Part shown: one piece after another, positions 1 to 5,922 of the stretch
Position numbering within the stretch: position 1 is the first letter of the stretch
Layout of the letters: each line of letters begins with the position of its first letter
Source of the DNA: Candidatus Sulfotelmatobacter sp.
Lineage (GTDB): Bacteria; Acidobacteriota; Terriglobia; Terriglobales; SbA1
Assembly (NCBI GenBank): GCA_030151135.1
Contig: JASLEQ010000381.1
Span: 1-7,397, forward strand
Length of the DNA stretch: 7,397 nt
Direction: 5' to 3'
Position numbers and translations under genes: made by a program
Notes under the pieces: generated by a model
Told to the model about the DNA's origin: nothing
Database searches by the model: none
Seen by the model: the letters and a program-made list of their open reading frames with translations, nothing else

Positions 1-441
1 TTCGCATGGAGCCAGCAGCGCAAGGAAGAAGCGCAGCGGGCACTCGAATCAGCAATTGAACTGCGCGAGGCAATCAGCGGGATCTTTTATGCCGTGACCA
101 GAAGAAAACCTGTCCCTGCTTCAGCACTCGCGGTCTTGAACCGACATGTGCAGGAAGCGGTGCGGCATTTGAAGTTGATACCGGGGAAACGGCGTTTCGA
201 GTGGAGATTCGACCCGGGGCCCGATGACCTCCACGCGCCGATCTGGCCGATCGCGCGCGATGCTGCCGAGTTGCTGGCGTCGGATCGGCTGGAGTTCGTG
301 CGTGCCTGCGCGTCGAAGAGCTGCGAGTGGCTCTTTCTCGACGAAAGCAAGAATCACCGCCGCCGCTGGTGCGATATGACCAAGTGCGGCAATCGCGCGA
401 AAGCCAAGCGCTTTTATGCGCGGCAAAAGCACGACGACTGA
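1..441 (+). CDS. CGNR zinc-finger transcription regulator, 5' end missing
   Basis: The frame is open from the first base, so the true start lies upstream; the GTG at 94 is internal. The last 40 or so residues carry a full CGNR zinc finger: a CASKSC pair (first Cys codon at 307), then EWLFLDESKNHRRRWC and CGNR (last Cys codon at 385). These give four Cys ligands in the usual C-x4-C...WC-x4-CGNR arrangement. A basic tail RAKAKRFYARQK follows. The visible upstream part (LRE-type helix, then a WPIARDAAELL segment) fits the N-terminal ABATE-like domain usually joined to this finger. Proteins of this type are annotated as putative stress-related DNA-binding regulators; the target genes are unknown. 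It is convergent with the YVTN gene, so its own partners would lie outside the window. The family call is sure; the function is only a family-level inference. Confidence 0.9.
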   Translation, partial: FAWSQQRKEEAQRALESAIELREAISGIFYAVTRRKPVPASALAVLNRHVQEAVRHLKLIPGKRRFEWRFDPGPDDLHAPIWPIARDAAELLASDRLEFVRACASKSCEWLFLDESKNHRRRWCDMTKCGNRAKAKRFYARQKHDD

Positions 442-470
442 ATAATTCCAAACCGGTTCGGGTCTTAAAG

Positions 471-499
471 ATCCAGGGGCTTCGTATCAGCCCCTGGAT
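471..499. terminator. Perfect hairpin between convergent genes, likely bidirectional terminator
   Basis: ATCCAGGGGC at 471-480 is exactly complementary to GCCCCTGGAT at 490-499, with a 9-nt loop. This 10-bp perfect stem starts 30 bp after the CGNR stop codon and ends 18 bp beyond the stop of the opposite-strand YVTN gene. The minus-strand transcript reads CTTTAAG after the stem, a short weak U tract. The plus strand has no U run. Position and perfection favour a shared terminator, but the missing U tract on one side leaves room for a transcript-end stabilising hairpin instead. Confidence 0.6.
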
Positions 500-517
500 T
501 CGCCATGCTGTTTCAGG

Positions 518-1462
518 TCACTCAGAAATTACATGGACCATGTTGCCGGTCGAATCGCTGGCGTACACCAGGCGGGTGGCGGGGTTCACGTCAATATAGT
601 TCGCGTTCACATTGACCGTTCCCAGGATGTTGTTGGTCGTCCCGTTGATCGCGGCGACTGTCTGGTTCTCGAGAGTCACAAAGATCAGGTTCGAGAGATA
701 GTCCGCCGCGATGGAATAAGGCGTCGCCGCCACATCGATGTTCGTGATTACCTTCATCGTATTCAGGTCGATCACTCCCACAGTGGTGCCAGCGTTGTTG
801 GTGACATAGGCCCGTCCGGTGAAGGAATTCACCGCCGTATCCTGGTTGATGCTTCCCACCTTGATGAACTGGATGGTTCCGTTGGTGCCGTTGACCACAT
901 CGAGCCCGCCGCCGCTAGGCGTTACCAGGATCTGGTTGGTCACGAAGTCGACCGCCAATCCGAGCGCCTCGGTGTTGTGGGTGTACAGATAACTGGTTTG
1001 ATTCGTATTTCCGTCGATGATCTCGAGCTCAAAGTTCTGGTCGTCGGACACAAAGATTCGGTTTGTTACAGGATTCACTGCGATGCCCTGCGCCCCGATT
1101 CCGTTCGGCCCCGCAATCGGCACGGTTGCGACAATCGCATTGCTGTTTCCGTCAAGAACCGTCACTGCGCAATTTTCAGGGTTGAAGGTGCAGCCGGTGA
1201 CATAAACACGGTCGGTGACGAGATTGACGGCCACAAATTGCGCGCTGCTGGGGATGGAGACAGTGGCGACCACAGAATTGGAGGAGCCATCGATTACATC
1301 GAGTTGCGCGGTGCTCAGCGCGACATAGATGCGATTGTTGTGCGGATTTACGGCGATCCCTTGCGGGCTGCCTGAGAGTGGAATGTTGGCGACCACACTC
1401 TGCGAGCTGGCGGGAAGCACACAGGCGCAGCCGAGCAATAGCGCGGCGAGACGAGATAGCAT
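518..1462 (-). CDS. Secreted YVTN-family beta-propeller protein
   Basis: This is a 314-residue protein with an N-terminal Sec-type signal (MLSRLAALLLG, then a likely cut near PASSQ-S). The rest is made of repeats with the blade signature VNxxTxRxYV. Seven copies can be counted: VNPHNNRIYV (39), VNLVTDRVYV (79), VNPVTNRIFV (130), VDFVTNQILV (171), VNSFTGRAYV (211), ADYLSNLIFV (254) and VNPATRLVYA (293). Each is preceded by a VIDGxxNxVVATV-type strand. Seven signatures fit a complete seven-bladed propeller. The frame extends to a TTG at 1480, but the ATG at 1462 is preceded by GAAAGGA about nine bases upstream and puts the signal peptide at the N-terminus, so it is preferred. LLGC at residues 9-12 resembles a lipobox but is very close to the start. 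Extracellular or periplasmic location is likely; ligand or enzymatic role is unknown. It is transcribed away from the acetamidase-family gene. Confidence 0.9.
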   Translation of the reverse strand: MLSRLAALLLGCACVLPASSQSVVANIPLSGSPQGIAVNPHNNRIYVALSTAQLDVIDGSSNSVVATVSIPSSAQFVAVNLVTDRVYVTGCTFNPENCAVTVLDGNSNAIVATVPIAGPNGIGAQGIAVNPVTNRIFVSDDQNFELEIIDGNTNQTSYLYTHNTEALGLAVDFVTNQILVTPSGGGLDVVNGTNGTIQFIKVGSINQDTAVNSFTGRAYVTNNAGTTVGVIDLNTMKVITNIDVAATPYSIAADYLSNLIFVTLENQTVAAINGTTNNILGTVNVNANYIDVNPATRLVYASDSTGNMVHVISE

Positions 1463-1866
1463 ACAGGTACATCCTTTCAAAGCTGGAGATGTTGAGATTT
1501 GTAATTCAGAGCGGTGAAGTGCGAATTAGACAGCGCATTCGCGCCGAAAGGTTGTATGCCCCGCGGGACGCGCGGTTCAGACGCAGGTCGATGGCTGTTG
1601 CAGCGGATAAATTATCGCTCAGCACTCTTTCTCAACTCGCGGCAGACGTCTCGAAGTTTCAGCAACTTGGATTGCGTTTTCTAGTGTCCACTACGATGGT
1701 TTCGGCGAGATGGCCTGGGCGCACAATCGTAGGTGCGAACAATCCACCCACCTGGGGTGCGTCCGATCACGAAGAAGTGAAATCCAGCCCAGTAGAAAAG
1801 CGCGACCACGATGTTTTCTAACGAGTGTGCGACAATTCTGCGACTCCAGTTCAGATCGAGGGAAAC
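1463..1866. other. Divergent intergenic region, no convincing gene
   Basis: This 404-bp spacer separates the divergent YVTN and acetamidase-family starts, so it should hold both promoters. No clear -35/-10 pair was found on either strand; an AT-richer patch near 1607-1617 (GGATAAATTAT) is the only stretch that looks promoter-like. Open frames across it lack a good ribosome-binding site or a recognisable motif. One minus-strand frame (1681-1887) encodes an aromatic, hydrophobic stretch without a plausible start; see the findings. Confidence 0.6.
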
Positions 1867-2868
1867 GTGCGACTTCCAGAACTCTTCCTAACCTTCGCAA
1901 CACTGATCGTGGGCGCGCATGCGCAGAATGTTGTGTACTACACCACGACCAACGCGAACGTGAAGTATCTCTTTGCCACCGCCGAGCCGGTCTTGCATTT
2001 GAAGTCGGGAGAGATCCTGGACACCAATACGCTGGACTGCTTCGGGAATGGGCTGAAGAAGCCCGGCGATACTCTCAATATGGCCAAGGGAGACAATCCG
2101 CTGGCAGGGCCGTTTTATGTCGATGGGGCGGATCCGGGCGACACGCTCGCCGTGAAGATTCTCGATCTGCAGGTGGATGGCGAATACGGCATTGGCGCAT
2201 TCTCGCCGGGCTTCGGATCCATCAGTTCCTCGAAGTACACGCCCATGCTGGAGAAGACGCCGTGGCAGGAGAAGGTATGGTTCTATCGCATTGATCACGC
2301 GGCGAATACGGCAACGTTCAAGGCGCTGGATTCTGATTTCTCCGTGCCGATTCCGATGCATCCGTTCTTTGGGTGCATTGGAGTGGCGCCGGCCAATGGG
2401 GAAGCGCGCAGTTCGATTGTTCCGGCAGAGTTTGGCGGAAACATGGATTCTCCAGAAGCCTCGGTGGGAAACACGGTGTATTTCCCGGTGAATGTAAAAG
2501 GCGGATTGCTTTATCTGGGAGACGGGCATGCGGCCATGGGAGATGGGGAAGCTGCGGGAACGGCAATTGAGGTCCCACTGAAGGCACGGGTGCAGGTCAG
2601 CGTGATCAAAGGGCGGGCGATTGATTGGCCACAGTTTGAGAACGATCAGGCCATCATGACGGTCGGCGCTTACCGGCCGGCGGACGATGCGGCGCGGATC
2701 GCCTTGACCGAGCTGGTGAAGTGGATTCATCGGGATTACGGATTGTCGGAGATGGACGCCTACGAGCTTTTGTCGAAGGTGGGCAGGCTGCATTTCAACG
2801 AGATGGTCGATCCCAACTACGTGGTCGTGGCTTCGATTGAGAAGAAGTACTTGCCGCCGAAACGATGA
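1867..2868 (+). CDS. Exported acetamidase/formamidase (FmdA/AmdA) family protein
   Basis: This 333-residue protein matches the acetamidase/formamidase family, whose members hydrolyse short amides such as formamide or acetamide to ammonia and the acid. Recognisable blocks, in order, are GPFYVDGADPGDTLAVKIL (81-99), HPFFGCIGVAP (165-175), EFGGNMD (188-194), GNTVYFPVNVKGGLLYLGDG followed by HAAMGDGE (201-228), and near the C-terminus DAYELLSKVG and MVDPNYVVVASI. The His/Asp/Glu-rich GDGHAAMGDGE block is the family's metal/active-site region. The open frame extends to a GTG at 1825, but the GTG at 1867 is better: GAGG lies about five bases before it, and it gives a clean signal peptide (MRLPELFLTF, ATLIVG, cut after AHA). 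Export is inferred from that peptide; classic FmdA enzymes are cytoplasmic. No amide transporter or urease-type partner is adjacent, and the real substrate is unknown. Confidence 0.87.
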   Translation: MRLPELFLTFATLIVGAHAQNVVYYTTTNANVKYLFATAEPVLHLKSGEILDTNTLDCFGNGLKKPGDTLNMAKGDNPLAGPFYVDGADPGDTLAVKILDLQVDGEYGIGAFSPGFGSISSSKYTPMLEKTPWQEKVWFYRIDHAANTATFKALDSDFSVPIPMHPFFGCIGVAPANGEARSSIVPAEFGGNMDSPEASVGNTVYFPVNVKGGLLYLGDGHAAMGDGEAAGTAIEVPLKARVQVSVIKGRAIDWPQFENDQAIMTVGAYRPADDAARIALTELVKWIHRDYGLSEMDAYELLSKVGRLHFNEMVDPNYVVVASIEKKYLPPKR

Positions 2869-2902
2869 GCCGGGGATAGAACTCTCTTCCTTCCGGGAAG
2901 AT

Positions 2903-2936
2903 GAAGCGGCCTTGGGAAGGGCTGCTTTTCCGCTTC
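2903..2936 (+). terminator. Possible terminator hairpin after the acetamidase-family gene
   Basis: GAAGCGG (2903-2909) pairs perfectly with CCGCTTC (2930-2936), and CCTT/AAGG can pair inside the loop. An overlapping alternative is GGAAGGGCTG (2915-2924) with CAGCCTTCC (2937-2945). The element lies 34 bp past the stop codon, but no U run follows, so it is only a weak candidate for an intrinsic terminator. Confidence 0.25.
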
Positions 2937-3006
2937 CAGCCTTCCAAAAACCGTCATTTCACTGCTGTTCATTGGATAAAGCAAAATTCCGGGGTGGGTA
3001 CAGCGA

Positions 3007-3062
3007 AGTCCGCATTATCGGACGAAAGTCCGAAGCGCATGCTTATCCACGCTCGTCCGATA
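3007..3062 (+). promoter_or_regulatory. Leader with competing inverted repeats upstream of propeller gene 1
   Basis: TATCGGACGA (3016-3025) and TCGTCCGATA (3053-3062) form a perfect 10-bp inverted repeat with a 27-nt spacer. The same CGGAC core (3019-3023) can instead pair with GTCCG at 3028-3032, closing a GAAA tetraloop, or with GTCCG at 3008-3012 through a 6-nt loop. One strand thus has three alternative partners, 30-85 nt before the ATG. This could be a structured RNA leader or a DNA operator. It matches no riboswitch class I know. Confidence 0.4.
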
Positions 3063-3091
3063 TCCAATTCATGAAGATCCAAAAGGTTTGT

Positions 3092-4249
3092 ATGTCTCGC
3101 AGTGTGTGTTCGCTCGCGATTGCGGCGATCTGCGCCGGGGCAATTCTGTCATCTGGCCAGGTCCACTCGTCAACTATCGAAACCAAGTCGGCGCAAAGCA
3201 CGTCGCCTGCCGCTTATGTTTACATTTCACAGGTCGCGAACGGCAAGGGACAAGTTTATGGATTCACCGCATCGTCCAGCGGGGCGCTTTCGCTGATTTC
3301 CGGGTCGCCATTCCCTTATGACCTGAGTTACATGGCGGTAAATGCGAACTTGCTGTTCGGGGTTATGGGCGGCACAGAGAGCGACAGCGGACAAGTCATC
3401 GAGTCGTTCTCAATCGGATCCACGGGAGCGCTGACATTCGACACCGAGGAAAAGGTTTCGGATTCGGGTGGCGGCATGATCAGCGTGTATGTCGATCGCA
3501 CGGGCTCCTCGGTGTACGCCGACTACTACAACACCAACAACGACTATCTTGCTTTCAATGTCTATCCCTCGAACGGGACGCTTGATTATGTAGGAACGCT
3601 CGACAGTGGACCACCGCAAGGCAGTCCTGTCAGCTTCATCGGGAACGATCAGTTTGCCTATTCTTCCAGCTGCTACCACTACATGCCCGAGATCTATGGC
3701 GTGGAGCGGGCGAGTGGAGGATCATTATCGGCCTTGCAGATCACTCCAGAACTTCCGGCGGAAAAGTCGGGTGGATTCTACTGTCCGGGTTTCGCCGCTG
3801 CCGATTCGACGAATCATCTGGCCATTGCAATGGAGCCGCTCACGCAGCAGTGGACCACGGATGGGCCCTGGCAGCTGGCCACCTATACCGCAGACAGCGC
3901 CGGGAACCTGACCACGGCCAGCACTTACTCCAACATGCCGAGCATCGGAGTCGGCAGTGTTAATGATTACAAAATGTCACCTTCCGGCCAGATTCTGGCC
4001 GTCGGTGGAACCAACGGGCTGCAGTTATTCCGGTTTAACGGCGCTAATCCGATCACTACGTTGACCGGAGCTATCACGAGCAGCCCGATCGATCAGCTTT
4101 TCTGGGATACGACAAATCACATCTACGCGATCAGCCGAAGCATGAACCGCTTTTATGTGTTCCAGGTAACCGCGAAAGGAGTGGTTCAGTCTCCGGGCTC
4201 TCCACACGCCATGGCGGGAATGCAAAACCTGATCGTGCTGCCGAAATAG
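3092..4249 (+). CDS. Secreted seven-bladed propeller protein, lactonase-like, tandem copy 1
   Basis: This 385-residue protein starts with a Sec-type signal peptide (basic MSRS, hydrophobic LAIAAICAGAIL, likely cut near SSGQ). A blade motif of the form [VI]YxF...GxL recurs seven times, near residues 54 (QVYGFTASSSGALSL), 102, 151 (DYLAFNVYPSNGTLDY), 200 (EIYGVERASGGSL), 261 (QLATYTADSAGNL), 310 and 353 (RFYVFQVTAKGVVQSPGSP). This pattern and the GALSLISGSPFP and PGSPH phrases resemble beta-propeller lactonase-like (6-phosphogluconolactonase fold) proteins. Lactonase activity itself is not shown. The ATG at 3092 was chosen over the in-frame ATG at 3071 because AAAAGG stands five bases before it and the next gene has the same arrangement. 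Cys194 and Cys231 are conserved in the paralog and could form a disulfide. The neighbour at 4518 is about 60% identical by eye. Confidence 0.85.
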   Translation: MSRSVCSLAIAAICAGAILSSGQVHSSTIETKSAQSTSPAAYVYISQVANGKGQVYGFTASSSGALSLISGSPFPYDLSYMAVNANLLFGVMGGTESDSGQVIESFSIGSTGALTFDTEEKVSDSGGGMISVYVDRTGSSVYADYYNTNNDYLAFNVYPSNGTLDYVGTLDSGPPQGSPVSFIGNDQFAYSSSCYHYMPEIYGVERASGGSLSALQITPELPAEKSGGFYCPGFAAADSTNHLAIAMEPLTQQWTTDGPWQLATYTADSAGNLTTASTYSNMPSIGVGSVNDYKMSPSGQILAVGGTNGLQLFRFNGANPITTLTGAITSSPIDQLFWDTTNHIYAISRSMNRFYVFQVTAKGVVQSPGSPHAMAGMQNLIVLPK

Positions 4250-4273
4250 CACCGAACTTTCAGATTGAACTCT

Positions 4274-4314
4274 TGCAGGGGAAGGGTGAAAATCTTTCCC
4301 CTGCAGCGGTTTTT
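4274..4314 (+). terminator. Rho-independent terminator after propeller gene 1
   Basis: TGCAGGGGAA (4274-4283) pairs with TTTCCCCTGCA (4295-4305; ten Watson-Crick pairs plus a G-U and a G-C extension), and a run of five T follows at 4310-4314. It begins 24 bp past the stop codon. It is the clearest intrinsic terminator in the window and argues that the second propeller gene has its own promoter. Confidence 0.8.
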
Positions 4315-4517
4315 ACGCTAAAGAAGCGACTCTGCGCGCTTGACGATTTCAAGTGCGAGATGGCCCAGCCGGTGCGCTTAGACCGTAATTTTTTAACTAG
4401 AGTAAGATCCCGATGTACCTACGGAAAAGTCCCCAGCAACGGGCAAATTCACCCGAACATCTGAATCCTCGTTCGTTCGATTTTCAATTCTCCACCGGAG
4501 TTCAAAAAAAGGATTGT

Positions 4518-5657
4518 ATGTTTCGCAGAGTATGTTCGCTCGCGATTGCGGCGATCTGCGCCAGTACAGTGCTGGCATCCGCTCAGGTCAAGTCATCAAC
4601 AACTGAAGCCAATGGCTCAACGTCCTCACCTGTCGCTTACGTCTATGTCTCAAGCGGCAATGGCAGCAATGGAAGGGTATATGGGGCGGCTGCGGCTTCG
4701 AACGGGGCATTGTCGCTACTTCCCGGTACGCCGTATCCCTACAACGTGAATTACATGGCCGTGAACGGAGCCTGGCTGTTCGGAGTGGGAACCCTGGACG
4801 CAAGCATCCAATCGTTGTCGATCGCTCCAAATGGCGCGCTAACGATGAAGGACACCTATACGCTTCCAACTGGCGGCGGAGCGATCAGCGTTTACCTCGA
4901 CCACACGGGGTCGACCTTGTACGCGGATTATTACACTACCAACAATGATTATCTTTCCTTCAGCATTGACCAAGACACCGGACAATTGACGGAAATCGGA
5001 GATTTGCCCGGAAGCCCGTCGGACAATAACCCGGTTAGCTTTATCGGCAACAACATTTATGCCTACTCGTCCAGTTGCTATCACTTCACGCCGGAGATCA
5101 TTGGAGTGGAACGAGCGACGAACGGGACGCTCTCGGGCATCAATAACTTTAATCCCCCATTTCCGGCGGAACAGTCGGGAGGTTTCTATTGCCCATGGCG
5201 GGCGGCCGCCGATCCGACCAATCACGTGGCGATCGCCCTGGAGCCGTTGAACTCGAACTGGGGTCAGGACGGCCCGTGGCAGCTGGCAACGTACACAGCG
5301 GATAGCTCGGGCAATCTGACGACTAGCAGTACGTACTCGAATATGCCGAGCGTGCTGGTGGGCGCGGTGAACGACTACTGGATGTCGCCGTCAGGAAAAT
5401 ATCTGGCAGTCGGCGGAACGTCTGGCTTTCAGATTTTCAACTTCAACGGAGCAAGCCCGATCACGCAATATACGGGATTGCTGACGACCAGTCCGATCGA
5501 CCAGATTTTCTGGGATAACTCAAACCATGTGTACGCTCTCAGCCGCAGCGCGGCCAAGCTGTACGTATTTACAGTCACTTCTTCGGGAGTCACACAGGCC
5601 CCTGGATCGCCACATGCTGTGCCGACCCCGCTGAACCTGATCGTGCTGCCGAAATAA
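4518..5657 (+). CDS. Secreted seven-bladed propeller protein, lactonase-like, tandem copy 2
   Basis: This 379-residue paralog of the preceding gene product has the same architecture: a signal peptide (MFRRVCSLAIAAIC, likely cut at ASA-Q) followed by seven blade motifs near residues 53 (RVYGAAAASNGALSL), 97, 144 (DYLSFSIDQDTGQL), 193 (EIIGVERATNGTL), 255 (QLATYTADSSGNL), 303 and 347 (KLYVFTVTSSGVTQAPGSP). Conserved stretches shared with copy 1 include SSSCYH, SGGFYCP, DGPWQLATYTADS, TYSNMPS and the C-terminal NLIVLPK. The main length difference is a short loop missing near residue 92. The frame is open upstream to 4413, but the ATG at 4518 has AAAAAAAGGA a few bases before it and aligns with the start of copy 1. 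Substrate or binding partner is unknown; a periplasmic or extracellular location is inferred from the signal peptide. Confidence 0.85.
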   Translation: MFRRVCSLAIAAICASTVLASAQVKSSTTEANGSTSSPVAYVYVSSGNGSNGRVYGAAAASNGALSLLPGTPYPYNVNYMAVNGAWLFGVGTLDASIQSLSIAPNGALTMKDTYTLPTGGGAISVYLDHTGSTLYADYYTTNNDYLSFSIDQDTGQLTEIGDLPGSPSDNNPVSFIGNNIYAYSSSCYHFTPEIIGVERATNGTLSGINNFNPPFPAEQSGGFYCPWRAAADPTNHVAIALEPLNSNWGQDGPWQLATYTADSSGNLTTSSTYSNMPSVLVGAVNDYWMSPSGKYLAVGGTSGFQIFNFNGASPITQYTGLLTTSPIDQIFWDNSNHVYALSRSAAKLYVFTVTSSGVTQAPGSPHAVPTPLNLIVLPK

Positions 5658-5704
5658 GCGATCCCCGTATGCGCAAGCTCACTTCGTCCTGAGAATGCGG
5701 GGTT

Positions 5705-5744
5705 CTGCCGGGGGAGAGAACGGGGAGTCTCTCCCCTCCCGCAG
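5705..5744 (+). terminator. Likely terminator hairpin after propeller gene 2
   Basis: CTGCCGGGGGAGAGA (5705-5719) pairs with TCTCTCCCCTCCCGCAG (5728-5744), a long GC-rich stem with a small bulge. It starts 48 bp after the stop codon. Only ATTTC follows, so the U tract is weak. The CTGC...GCAG base and purine-rich left arm resemble the terminator of the first copy, as if the element was duplicated with the gene. Confidence 0.55.
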
Positions 5745-5874
5745 ATTTCACTCCAAAACCCGCGTCTCCATCTACTCTATGCAGCGAGCTTGAAACGTGC
5801 CGGTTCACTGCACCGCCGCAACTAAAGCGTCCCCGTGCAGACGATTACCCCCCCGGTTACCTATGCACCAATAT

Positions 5875-5903
5875 TGATGCAACGTTAATAACCCCGTAAC
5901 AAT
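5875..5903 (+). promoter_or_regulatory. Weak sigma-70-like promoter candidate for the phosphoesterase gene
   Basis: TTGATG (5875-5880) and AACAAT (5898-5903) are separated by 17 bp, and each matches four of six consensus positions. The site lies 20 bp before the ATG at 5923, so the leader would be very short. It stands in an AT-richer patch directly after the GC-rich terminator region. This is a consensus match only. Confidence 0.35.
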
Positions 5904-5922
5904 CCGCTGCTACAACCGGAGT

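Noticed and set aside
9..12. Lipoprotein status of the YVTN protein (LLGC at residues 9-12 of the protein; the coordinates here are residues).
   Set aside because: The segment before the Cys is too short for a normal lipoprotein signal, the -2 Leu is atypical, and a standard signal peptidase I site (ASSQ) follows.
94..441. A complete 115-residue CGNR protein starting at the GTG at 94.
   Set aside because: The frame stays open to base 1 with helical, family-like sequence (ESAIELREAISGIFYAV), so the gene is truncated by the window edge rather than starting at 94.
533..1375. A 280-codon open frame on the plus strand opposite the YVTN gene.
   Set aside because: It lies wholly antisense to a gene with clear repeats and a signal peptide. 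Its translation is rich in Arg, His, Val and Asp with no motif, as expected of a shadow frame in GC-biased DNA.
1378..1821. A 147-codon plus-strand frame reaching across the divergent spacer.
   Set aside because: It starts inside the antisense of the YVTN gene. The internal ATG at 1489 has GGAG directly abutting it, and no recognisable motif follows.
1888..2793. A 301-codon open frame on the minus strand opposite the acetamidase-family gene.
   Set aside because: Its product is Arg/His-rich without domain motifs, and the plus strand carries several conserved family blocks.
3001..3062. Cyclic-di-GMP (GEMM) riboswitch in the leader, suggested by the GAAA tetraloop hairpin.
   Set aside because: The conserved GEMM segments (for example GGGACGCAAAGCC-like joining sequence) are not present in order around the tetraloop.
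2837..3091. Longer N-terminus for propeller copy 1, from 2837 or from the ATG at 3071.
   Set aside because: The upstream start overlaps the acetamidase-family stop and would put 85 unconserved residues before the signal peptide. The ATG at 3092 has the ribosome-binding site and matches copy 2.
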